From NCBI GenBank assembly GCA_003279605.1, contig QCHF01000002.1, positions 385,586 to 449,585 of the forward strand: a stretch of DNA of 64,000 nt, written 5' to 3'. Numbering within the stretch: position 1 is the first letter of the stretch; each line of letters begins with the position of its first letter. Below are positions 20,466 through 27,278 of this stretch, piece by piece. The notes beneath the pieces were generated by a model that saw nothing but the letters and a program-made list of their open reading frames with translations, searched no databases and was not told where the DNA came from. The translations under genes were made by a program, and so were the position numbers. The stretch is from SAR86 cluster bacterium AG-390-O18 (GTDB lineage: Bacteria > Pseudomonadota > Gammaproteobacteria > Magnimaribacterales > AG-339-G14).

Positions 20466-22490
20466 TTAGAAGTTAAAGTTCAATTTGATACCGAAGTTTC
20501 GACCAGCTAAAGGCACTTCATTTTTCACATAAGAAGTGTGATTTCTAGCTTTCTCGTCCATAAGGTTTCTTCCAAAGACAGACAAAACTAGTTCTTCATC
20601 ACTACCGATAGCAATAGATCTTCTGATATCGAAATCGACCATGGTGTAGCCATTCGTTAAAGATTCACCAAAACCAATGTCATCTTCTTTTTGTACGTCT
20701 ATGACTTTTACATCATAAGTAACATTTTCATTTTCAAGCGCAAAACGATAAACATTTTTGATCGGGGTGATTCTTGGAACATTTCCACCACTACCAAAAG
20801 TTCCTACGACTTCATCTCTTCCGTATGAAATTTGGACCTCACCATTATCAGTAGCAAAAGATCTACCAATTTCTATTTCATAGCCATTAAAGTCTGCATC
20901 TGCTTGACGATAATTGGTAATTGGTAAATTCTTAGCATTTTTATTACCTGTGTCTATAAGATAAATATAATTATCGACTGCGTTTGAATAAACCGAGGCA
21001 TTTATAAAATAACCATCGTTTTCGTAATTAACGCTGAAGTCTATATTATTTGATCTTTCAGATTCTAGATTTACATTACCAATCTCTACTCTAGCTGCAG
21101 CTAAGTGAGTTCCATTCATAAAAAGTTCTAATTCTGATGGAGCCCTTGCAACACTTGAGATACCAAGAGACAATCCAACATCATTTGCTAAGTCCCAACC
21201 CATAGTAAGAGCAGTACTCAAGTCACTTTCACTAATATCGTGAAGAGTATTTCCAATAGCACCATCTCTATTTACTTGATCCAAACGAACACCAAAATCA
21301 AGATCAACAACATCCAACTCTCTACAGATGAAGTAACCAAGGCTCAACATTTGAGAATCAACTGGTTTCATGAAAGTTTCTTCTCCAATGATTGCAACAT
21401 CTTCTTGACTTACGTTAATTGTTACATTCTGTCTGTTACCGCCGTCTTGATTTCCGATATCAAGCTTCATACCTAATTCTAAAGATTCGTTAGTGAAAGT
21501 TGTTGGACCATGTTCCTCCTCTTCCTCCCCTTCTTCTTCTCCGTGATGCAACTCTACATGACCTTCGGTAAAGGAATAATCATTTGCTTGAAAGAAATAG
21601 CTAAGTTTATCTAACCCACTAAGATTGGTCGCAGCTCCTTCTATGGTCACATTTTCCGAAGAAGTATCTGCTTGAATCCTTTCATCTTCATGTTCTCCTC
21701 CTCCTTCTTCTTCTTCCTCACCGTGGAAAGCTATTCCATAGGTATTTTCAATCTTGCCTAAAGAAAAGCCAAAATAACCCGAGTCATCAACCACTGAAAG
21801 ACCAAATTTTTGACTGAAAGTTGCTAAATCAGAATTTGCTAAAGTTGTTTCTGCTTCAGGCGAACCTTCGTGAATGATGGCTCCACTTGGAACATGATGA
21901 CTTTCAAAGTTTACTTCTTTTAAAGCATAAGTCAGATTTATACCACCTACATTGCCTTTATAAGAAAAACTTCCGGTAGTTCCCATATTTGCTGTTTGTC
22001 TTTCAAGACCTATATTAAAGTCATTACCTTCAAAGTCTTCGCTAGCAATGGTTTGGTCAACGATATTGATGATTCCACCCATTGTTCCATTGGAATATAA
22101 CAAAGATGAAGGACCACGAACTACTTCGATTTGTTGTAAGTCGTTCAAATCGACATCATTTAAATGGTCAGAACCTAGACCAGAGACATCTCTGACTAAC
22201 TTACCGTTAGATAGAATTCTCACTCTAGTCCCACCCATTCCTCTGATGATTGGTTGTCCAACTCCAGGACCAAAGCCGGATGAACTTACTCCTAGCAAAT
22301 AGTCAATGCTGTCTCCTAGATTTGTTGAACCTGAATAATTAATGTCATCTCCAGTGATGACAAATATTGGTGAATCTATTTCAGCAAGTGTTGCTCCTCC
22401 AAGAGATGAAGTAACAATGACTTCCTCATCCATTGCATGAAGCACATTTAGAAATGCGAAACACAAAATAAAATACAAAGATTTTTTCAT
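20466..22490 (-). CDS. TonB-dependent outer membrane receptor, ZnuD-like, probable zinc uptake
   Basis: The 674 aa comprise a signal peptide cleaved after residue 19 (NVLHA), a TonB box-like EEVIVTSS, the plug domain (GVGQPIIRGMGGTRVRILSNG, VVRGPSSLLYSNGTMGG) and a barrel ending in aromatic KLNFNF. Two predicted loops are strikingly rich in His and Glu: residues 256-271 and 311-327. Such loops are known from zinc receptors such as ZnuD and suggest divalent metal capture. A strong Shine-Dalgarno (GGAGGAG) precedes the ATG. The upstream small His-rich exported protein supports a metal role. Copper or another metal remains possible. Confidence 0.85.
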   Translation of the reverse strand: MKKSLYFILCFAFLNVLHAMDEEVIVTSSLGGATLAEIDSPIFVITGDDINYSGSTNLGDSIDYLLGVSSSGFGPGVGQPIIRGMGGTRVRILSNGKLVRDVSGLGSDHLNDVDLNDLQQIEVVRGPSSLLYSNGTMGGIINIVDQTIASEDFEGNDFNIGLERQTANMGTTGSFSYKGNVGGINLTYALKEVNFESHHVPSGAIIHEGSPEAETTLANSDLATFSQKFGLSVVDDSGYFGFSLGKIENTYGIAFHGEEEEEGGGEHEDERIQADTSSENVTIEGAATNLSGLDKLSYFFQANDYSFTEGHVELHHGEEEGEEEEEHGPTTFTNESLELGMKLDIGNQDGGNRQNVTINVSQEDVAIIGEETFMKPVDSQMLSLGYFICRELDVVDLDFGVRLDQVNRDGAIGNTLHDISESDLSTALTMGWDLANDVGLSLGISSVARAPSELELFMNGTHLAAARVEIGNVNLESERSNNIDFSVNYENDGYFINASVYSNAVDNYIYLIDTGNKNAKNLPITNYRQADADFNGYEIEIGRSFATDNGEVQISYGRDEVVGTFGSGGNVPRITPIKNVYRFALENENVTYDVKVIDVQKEDDIGFGESLTNGYTMVDFDIRRSIAIGSDEELVLSVFGRNLMDEKARNHTSYVKNEVPLAGRNFGIKLNFNF

Positions 22491-22544
22491 AATCTCCTCC
22501 TAAGAAATTAAAAAATTAAAATTAAAAAAGTTTGAAAGTTGGTC

Positions 22545-22832
22545 TTATTGAGGCGGGGCTCTAGAAAGAAAGTAAGACTGATTCTTTTTTTCATAAAAAC
22601 TGATTTGTTCAATTTCTATGTTGTCAGAGAAAAAGAGATGATATGAAGTAAATTCAAGTTCATTACTTACTTGATCGCCGATACAAGAATGACATTCATT
22701 TTGAAATTCAAATTCATGATGCTCGACATCATGAGTTTCATGAGAATGATCGTGAGAAAGCTCTCCAAGTAAGCCACTTGAAGCTAAAACTAAGCTAAAA
22801 AGAATTGCAAGTTTGTTTCCTTTCCCTAACAC
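22545..22832 (-). CDS. Small His-rich exported protein next to TonB receptor
   Basis: The 95 aa protein has a hydrophobic signal sequence (residues 8-23), a histidine cluster (HDHSHETHDVEHHEF), a CHSC motif, and ends in RAPPQ. The C-terminal R-A/G-P-P ending and the His/Cys content resemble small DUF2946-like proteins found beside metal-related TonB receptors; the family name is tentative. It reads toward the receptor gene, 54 nt away, and is probably in one operon. Start codon is GTG at 22832 with a TATAAT 12 nt upstream, leaving almost no leader. Function: metal binding or sensing in the periplasm is inferred only. Confidence 0.65.
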   Translation of the reverse strand: MLGKGNKLAILFSLVLASSGLLGELSHDHSHETHDVEHHEFEFQNECHSCIGDQVSNELEFTSYHLFFSDNIEIEQISFYEKKNQSYFLSRAPPQ

Positions 22833-22844
22833 GCGAGCAATTGT

Positions 22845-22850
22845 ATTATA
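22845..22850 (-). promoter_or_regulatory. Candidate -10 element of the metal-receptor operon
   Basis: TATAAT on the minus strand, 12 nt before the GTG start of the His-rich protein. The surrounding AT-rich sequence has a partial resemblance to a Zur-type palindrome but the match is too weak to call an operator. Confidence 0.4.
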
Positions 22851-22899
22851 AAAAAGTTTTTTTTACACTTATACATATATATAAATTTTGGAGAAAAGT

Positions 22900-23487
22900 A
22901 TGAGAATTTTATTTGTTTTTATATCAGTAATTTTTGTTTCGTGTTCAGAAATTTCTCATAATTCAGCAGAGTGGCAAATTGAAACTTATTCTTCTGCTGC
23001 ACCTTCATACATTGGAGATTTTGCTACTGTAATAGGCGGTAATGGAGAAATATTGAGAGAAGGTACCAACGGCTGGATTTGCCAACAAGGCAATCCGAGA
23101 CCTTATCCAAAAGACGGATGGAAATCTCCTCACGAAGCTATGCCAGCATGTCACGATGAAGAAGGAATGAAATGGATGATGGCTTATGCTGAAGGAAAGG
23201 CTCCTAATTTAACCAGAGACACCTATATGTGGATGCTTCATGGCGATGTTGGTGAAGATAATTTAGTACCTGGTGTTTTAAACAAAAGTGATTCAACCCC
23301 GGGAGAATGGATTGAATCAGGTCCACACTTAATGCTGATGCCAAAAGATCCAAAAAGCCTGAAAAATTTTACTACTGATTTTACAAATGGAGAACCTTAT
23401 GTCATGTTTCCAGGAACTGTTTACGCTCATTTGATGATTCCTATGGAAGGTTATTACGATTATCAACCCTCAGCTAAACCAGACTAA
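22900..23487 (+). CDS. Conserved-looking lipoprotein of unknown function
   Basis: The track begins at TTG 22888, but GGAGAAAA lies 7-9 nt before the ATG at 22900, which I take as the start (195 aa). The signal peptide ends in FVSC, a lipobox with Cys at residue 15. The mature part has a regular pattern of Trp, Cys, His and Pro (GWICQQGNPRPYP, EAMPACHDEEGMKWM, WMLHGDVGED, HLMLMP, MFPGTVYAHLMIP). Two cysteines flank a His/Pro-rich region. I do not recognise the family. It is divergent from the metal-receptor operon and could share its regulation. Confidence 0.7.
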   Translation: MRILFVFISVIFVSCSEISHNSAEWQIETYSSAAPSYIGDFATVIGGNGEILREGTNGWICQQGNPRPYPKDGWKSPHEAMPACHDEEGMKWMMAYAEGKAPNLTRDTYMWMLHGDVGEDNLVPGVLNKSDSTPGEWIESGPHLMLMPKDPKSLKNFTTDFTNGEPYVMFPGTVYAHLMIPMEGYYDYQPSAKPD

Positions 23488-23488
23488 T

Positions 23489-24619
23489 TTATAGAGAGCC
23501 AAAGAAGTTTCTTATTTCTTGAATATAAAGTTCTGGCTTTTCTAAGGCAGCGAAGTGCCCGCCTGAATCTAAAACGTTGTAATACTTTAGGTTGCTGTAA
23601 CGTTTTTTAAGCCAACGTTCAGATGCTTTGAAAATCTCTTTAGGATAGATACTCACTCCAGTGGGTGTTTTAACTTCTCCGCCATTGAATTCGCCAAAAC
23701 TTTCCCAATACAATCTTGCGGAGGATGTTGCAGTTTCCGTTAACCAATAAAACATAACATTAGTAAGCAACTCATCTCTTGATACGGCATTTTCCGGATG
23801 GCCGTTACAATCGGTCCATTGGTAAAACTTTTCTAGAATCCAGGCTGCTTGACCAATAGGCGAATCTGTCAGTCCATAGCCTAGGGTTTGAGGTCTTGTA
23901 GATTGTTGTTTGGAATAGCCAGAGTCCCATTCTTGATAGAATTGAAATCCCGCTAGAGCGTTTTGCTCAAATTCAGTTAAATCATTCATGGTATCCATAT
24001 CAGGAGAAACCACTGCCATGTTTAAATGAATAGCTTCACAGTCAGGATCTTGTGTGCCAAGAGCAGTGGTAACCGCAGAACCCCAGTCACCACCTTGAGC
24101 AAAATATTTTTTGTAACCAAGGTTTTTCATGAGTTGAGAAAAAGTATCTGCAATCTTTTCTACACCAAACCCAGGTTTTGTGGGTTTTCCTGAAAACCCA
24201 AATCCAGGTAATGAGGGTGTTACCACATGAAAAGCATCCTTAGGATCTCCACCATCAATTGTCGGATCTGCTAAAGGTTTAATCACTTTTAGAAATTCCA
24301 CAATGGAACCTGGCCAACCATGAGTGATGATCAGAGGTTTGGCTTCTTTGTGGGGGGAAGGGTAATGGATAAAGTGAATATCCAAGTCATTTATATTTGT
24401 TATGAACTGAGGAAATTCATTTATATTTTTTTCATGTTTCTTCCAGTCATAATCATTCAGCCAATATTCATGAATTTCTTTCATGTATGACAAAGGAATG
24501 CCTTGAGTCCAATCTTCGGGGGTCTCTTTTTCTGGCCATCTTGTGAGCTTCAAACGTTTTTTTAAGTCTTCAAGCTTACTTTCAGGTATAGCTATTGAGA
24601 AATCTTTTATTTTTGACAT
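23489..24619 (-). CDS. Epoxide hydrolase, EHN-domain alpha/beta hydrolase
   Basis: The 376 aa begin with the N-terminal EHN domain (FSIAIPESKLEDLKKRLKLTRWP), as in microsomal and juvenile hormone epoxide hydrolases, followed by an alpha/beta hydrolase core. The oxyanion motif HGWPGS is at 100-105, the nucleophile Asp at 178 in GGDWGS, and the catalytic His at 355 in GGHFAALEKPE. No signal peptide is seen, so it is probably cytoplasmic. It converts epoxides to diols; the substrate is unknown. It ends right beside the lipoprotein gene (1-nt gap, convergent). Confidence 0.92.
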   Translation of the reverse strand: MSKIKDFSIAIPESKLEDLKKRLKLTRWPEKETPEDWTQGIPLSYMKEIHEYWLNDYDWKKHEKNINEFPQFITNINDLDIHFIHYPSPHKEAKPLIITHGWPGSIVEFLKVIKPLADPTIDGGDPKDAFHVVTPSLPGFGFSGKPTKPGFGVEKIADTFSQLMKNLGYKKYFAQGGDWGSAVTTALGTQDPDCEAIHLNMAVVSPDMDTMNDLTEFEQNALAGFQFYQEWDSGYSKQQSTRPQTLGYGLTDSPIGQAAWILEKFYQWTDCNGHPENAVSRDELLTNVMFYWLTETATSSARLYWESFGEFNGGEVKTPTGVSIYPKEIFKASERWLKKRYSNLKYYNVLDSGGHFAALEKPELYIQEIRNFFGSL

Positions 24620-24707
24620 GGTATCTTTGAATACAAATTTTATGTTGTATTATTTCTCCTCAAATAAGAAAATATCATAATTAGTTAAAAACTTACGACT
24701 TTTTATC

Positions 24708-24917
24708 ATGGAAAAATTAGCTGAGTATTTTTCAACCCATCTCGAAAATTGGGGACTAGTTTGGTTTTGTTTGATTTTTTGGGGAAGTATATTCAACGCA
24801 ATTTTTCTTAATTTTTTTAACTTCAATTCAGAATTCTATCTAAATTATTTAGGCTACTTTGCAGGACTTATTCTTGGCATATTCGCTAAATACAAAGCTT
24901 GGGGTTGGTTAGGGTGA
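24708..24917 (+). CDS. Small two-helix membrane protein upstream of desaturase
   Basis: The 69 aa protein has two probable membrane helices (GLVWFCLIFWGSIFNAIFL and LNYLGYFAGLILGIFA) with no recognisable motif. Its stop overlaps the likely GTG start of the desaturase (GTGA), indicating translational coupling and perhaps a subunit or assembly role. I do not recognise a family. Confidence 0.55.
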   Translation: MEKLAEYFSTHLENWGLVWFCLIFWGSIFNAIFLNFFNFNSEFYLNYLGYFAGLILGIFAKYKAWGWLG

Positions 24918-25822
24918 ATCAATTTACTTTGGATAACCAAAAACTTCTCTCTATCGATGAGGAACGTATAGTTGCCAGAACCTTCATGGGCAGAATAGAG
25001 TGGGAAATGATTGTCATTGGATTAGGACAATTTTTAGTCTGGCTGGGGATTTGGGCTATGGTTCTTATGGGGTCTTTATCGCTTTGGGCGGGATTTGTGC
25101 TTAGCACATTATCAACTGCATTCTCATATCTACCGTCTCACGCAGGTCAGCACGGTCACCTGTCTGGAAAAAATAAAAAATTAAAATGGTTAAACGCATT
25201 TATTGGTCAGATTTCTTTGATTCCACTTGCGCAATCGCACCATGTTTTAAAAGCGATTCATATGAAGCATCACGCTTACACCAATAACCCTGAAAGAGAT
25301 CCCGATTTTTTTCATACTCACGTTGATCACTGGTGGCAGGCAGCTATAAATGTACATGGTCAGACGAATGGTGGAGATTCAAGACTACAAAAAATGATGG
25401 AGATGTATACCCAAGAAGATGAGAACTTTAAATCCGATATAGAAAAAGGAACCTCTTTTTCATTGATGTTTTTTTTCGGTCAAATGATCGCAGCCTTTTA
25501 TTTTCCTCTGGAGACGTTGTTTCTATGGTGGCTTCCCAGAAAAATTGTCACTTCATATCTAGGAATTATTTTTTCTCATGAACCTCATAAAGTTCTACCG
25601 CAGGGGAGATATAAAGATACTAGATTTTGGGTAAATGGGGTTCCTAGATTTTTTAATCATTCTATGCAAATTCATGTAATGCATCATATGTACCCAAACA
25701 TTTGTCATTTTGACGAACCTAAAGCAATAGAGGCTTTGAAACCTTTTATGGTTGCAAGAGGTATCCCTGGTGCTGAAGACCTCCCGGATAAGATTTCTTA
25801 TAAACTTCTTACTTATAAATAA
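24914..25822 (+). CDS. Membrane fatty acid desaturase
   Basis: Di-iron membrane desaturase/hydroxylase family. About 302 aa from a GTG at 24914, which overlaps the previous stop; the track uses TTG 24899. Histidine boxes: HAGQHGH, HMKHH, and HVMHHMYPN near the C-terminus, plus membrane helices around residues 30-70 and 175-200. It probably introduces double bonds in acyl lipids, but carotenoid or other lipid substrates cannot be excluded. It is followed 2 nt later by a thioredoxin-fold gene. Confidence 0.85.
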   Translation: MNQFTLDNQKLLSIDEERIVARTFMGRIEWEMIVIGLGQFLVWLGIWAMVLMGSLSLWAGFVLSTLSTAFSYLPSHAGQHGHLSGKNKKLKWLNAFIGQISLIPLAQSHHVLKAIHMKHHAYTNNPERDPDFFHTHVDHWWQAAINVHGQTNGGDSRLQKMMEMYTQEDENFKSDIEKGTSFSLMFFFGQMIAAFYFPLETLFLWWLPRKIVTSYLGIIFSHEPHKVLPQGRYKDTRFWVNGVPRFFNHSMQIHVMHHMYPNICHFDEPKAIEALKPFMVARGIPGAEDLPDKISYKLLTYK

Positions 25823-25824
25823 TA

Positions 25825-26406
25825 TTGGCTTACACATTAAGCATTGGTGAAAATGCTCCCGACTTTGATCTGGTAGGAACTGATGTAGATTATTACTCTT
25901 TGAATGCCTTTCAAGAATACGAAAATCTAATTATCTTTTTTACTTGCAACCACTGTCCGTATGTAACTGGATCAGACGAAGTCACACGAACAACAGTAGA
26001 GAAATTCCAAGGACCTAGATTCAAGTTCGTTGCAATTAATTCAAATAGCAAAAATACCTACGAAGAAGATAGTTTTGAAAATATGGTTAAAAGAATAGAT
26101 GACTTAAAATTTCCATGGCTTTATCTTTATGACGAGACACAAAAAGCAGCTAAAGATTATGGGGCTTTAAAAACACCTCATTTCTTTGTTTTTGATCGGG
26201 AAAGAAAGTTGGTTTATACCGGACGAGGAGTTGATTCTCCTAAGGATTCATCTAATATTAAAGTTAACGATTTAGAAAGAGTTCTTCAAGAACTCAAAGA
26301 AGATAAAAAAATATCAGTGCCAGTTACCAATCCTATTGGCTGTAATATTAAATGGGAAGGCAAGGAAGCACATTGGATGCCTGCAGAGGCATGTGACTTA
26401 ATATAG
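25825..26406 (+). CDS. AhpC/TSA-type thioredoxin-fold protein with NHCPYV motif
   Basis: The 193 aa protein starts at a TTG 2 nt after the desaturase stop. GENAPDFDL near the N-terminus and FTCNHCPYVTGSDE (redox CxxC) identify the thioredoxin-like redoxin group. The cis-proline context is KTPHFFVFD. A late Cys in NPIGCNIKW is typical of this subgroup. Its role is probably thiol redox or peroxide handling in the cytoplasm, with partner unknown. Tight packing with the desaturase and the crotonase suggests one transcript. Confidence 0.85.
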   Translation: MAYTLSIGENAPDFDLVGTDVDYYSLNAFQEYENLIIFFTCNHCPYVTGSDEVTRTTVEKFQGPRFKFVAINSNSKNTYEEDSFENMVKRIDDLKFPWLYLYDETQKAAKDYGALKTPHFFVFDRERKLVYTGRGVDSPKDSSNIKVNDLERVLQELKEDKKISVPVTNPIGCNIKWEGKEAHWMPAEACDLI

Positions 26407-26416
26407 GAGATAAAAA

Positions 26417-27124
26417 ATGTCAGAGTTAGCAACTTTAAAAACAGAAGGAGATGTATCGATAATTACTTTGGATGATGGGAAGGCAAACGTTTTTTCATAT
26501 CCAATGTTGGAAACCCTTCAAAAAATACTTTCCGAAATACCCAAAGATAAAGGTTCAGTAATTATAACTGGAAGAGATGGAATGTTTTCTGGAGGTTTTG
26601 ATTTAAAAACTTTTGCCTCTGGCGATGTCGATCTCATTAAAAATATGTCGTCTTTGGGTTTCAAAACTTTATTTGATTTGTATACCTTTCCAAGACCAGT
26701 AGTTGCGGCAATTTCTGGCCATGCTGTAGCACTTGGTATTTTTGTAGTTTGTTGTTGTGACTACCGAATTGGGATAGATGGGGAATTTGTGGTTCAAGCA
26801 AACGAAGTAAGAAACAACATGGATATTCCCGTACCTATTATGGAAATAGCAGCTAGTAGGGTAGATAAGCAACACATTTATAGAGCTCTTTTTCACGCAG
26901 ATCCTTACAAAATGTCTGATGCTGTCAGTGCTGGTTGGATTGATGAAGTTGTATCTTCTCCAGAAGATCTTATGACAAGAGCAATGGAAAAAGCAGAAGA
27001 TTTGGCAACTTTAGGTCATCCGATGTACCAAAAAACAAAAGAAGTTTTTCAACAAGATATTGTAGAAAAAATCCAAGCAAATTTGCCTAATCCTTCAGAT
27101 AGTCCAAGCTTCGTATCGGTTTAG
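26417..27124 (+). CDS. Enoyl-CoA hydratase/isomerase (crotonase) family protein
   Basis: The 235 aa protein has crotonase blocks: oxyanion-forming GRDGMFSGGFDLKTF and ISGHAVALGIFVVCCCDYRIG, then ANEVRNNMD at the site of the first catalytic glutamate. The second catalytic glutamate of classical hydratases appears not to be conserved (IYRALFHAD), so the exact reaction is uncertain: hydratase, isomerase or another CoA-thioester reaction. A good Shine-Dalgarno (AGGAGA) precedes the ATG. It ends 35 nt before tRNA-Ala. Confidence 0.85.
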   Translation: MSELATLKTEGDVSIITLDDGKANVFSYPMLETLQKILSEIPKDKGSVIITGRDGMFSGGFDLKTFASGDVDLIKNMSSLGFKTLFDLYTFPRPVVAAISGHAVALGIFVVCCCDYRIGIDGEFVVQANEVRNNMDIPVPIMEIAASRVDKQHIYRALFHADPYKMSDAVSAGWIDEVVSSPEDLMTRAMEKAEDLATLGHPMYQKTKEVFQQDIVEKIQANLPNPSDSPSFVSV

Positions 27125-27142
27125 TTATTTGTAAACTTCTTA

Positions 27143-27148
27143 TATAAT
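27143..27148 (+). promoter_or_regulatory. Candidate -10 element of tRNA-Ala
   Basis: TATAAT 12 nt before the mature tRNA-Ala 5' end. No clear -35 at 16-18 nt. Confidence 0.45.
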
Positions 27149-27159
27149 CCATTTCCTTT

Positions 27160-27235
27160 GGGGCTATAGCTCAGCTGGGAGAGCGCCTGATTTGCATTCA
27201 GGAGGTCCGCGGTTCGATCCCGCGTAGCTCCACCA
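27160..27235 (+). tRNA. tRNA-Ala (anticodon TGC)
   Basis: Acceptor GGGGCTA pairs with TAGCTCC (one G-U), anticodon stem CCTGA/TCAGG encloses TTTGCAT with anticodon TGC at 27193-27195, T-loop TTCGATC, and CCA is encoded. This tRNA is commonly in the rRNA spacer with tRNA-Ile(GAT); here both are solitary and 8.5 kb apart. Confidence 0.96.
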
Positions 27236-27265
27236 AAATTTATACATTTCTTCTTCTTTTGTTTA

Positions 27266-27271
27266 TATAAT
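27266..27271 (+). promoter_or_regulatory. Candidate -10 element of the amidohydrolase gene
   Basis: TATAAT exactly 7 nt before the ATG at 27279, with no Shine-Dalgarno in between. If used, transcription starts at the A of the start codon. Confidence 0.45.
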
Positions 27272-27278
27272 AATTTTT

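Noticed and set aside
21521-21721. GAA/TCC-rich low-complexity tracts as a DNA repeat or CRISPR remnant
   Set aside because: They encode the His/Glu-rich loops of the TonB receptor in frame; there are no regular spacers.
22833-22899. Zur operator between the metal-receptor operon and the lipoprotein
   Set aside because: Only a partial palindrome around TTGTATTATAA; too AT-rich to separate from chance.
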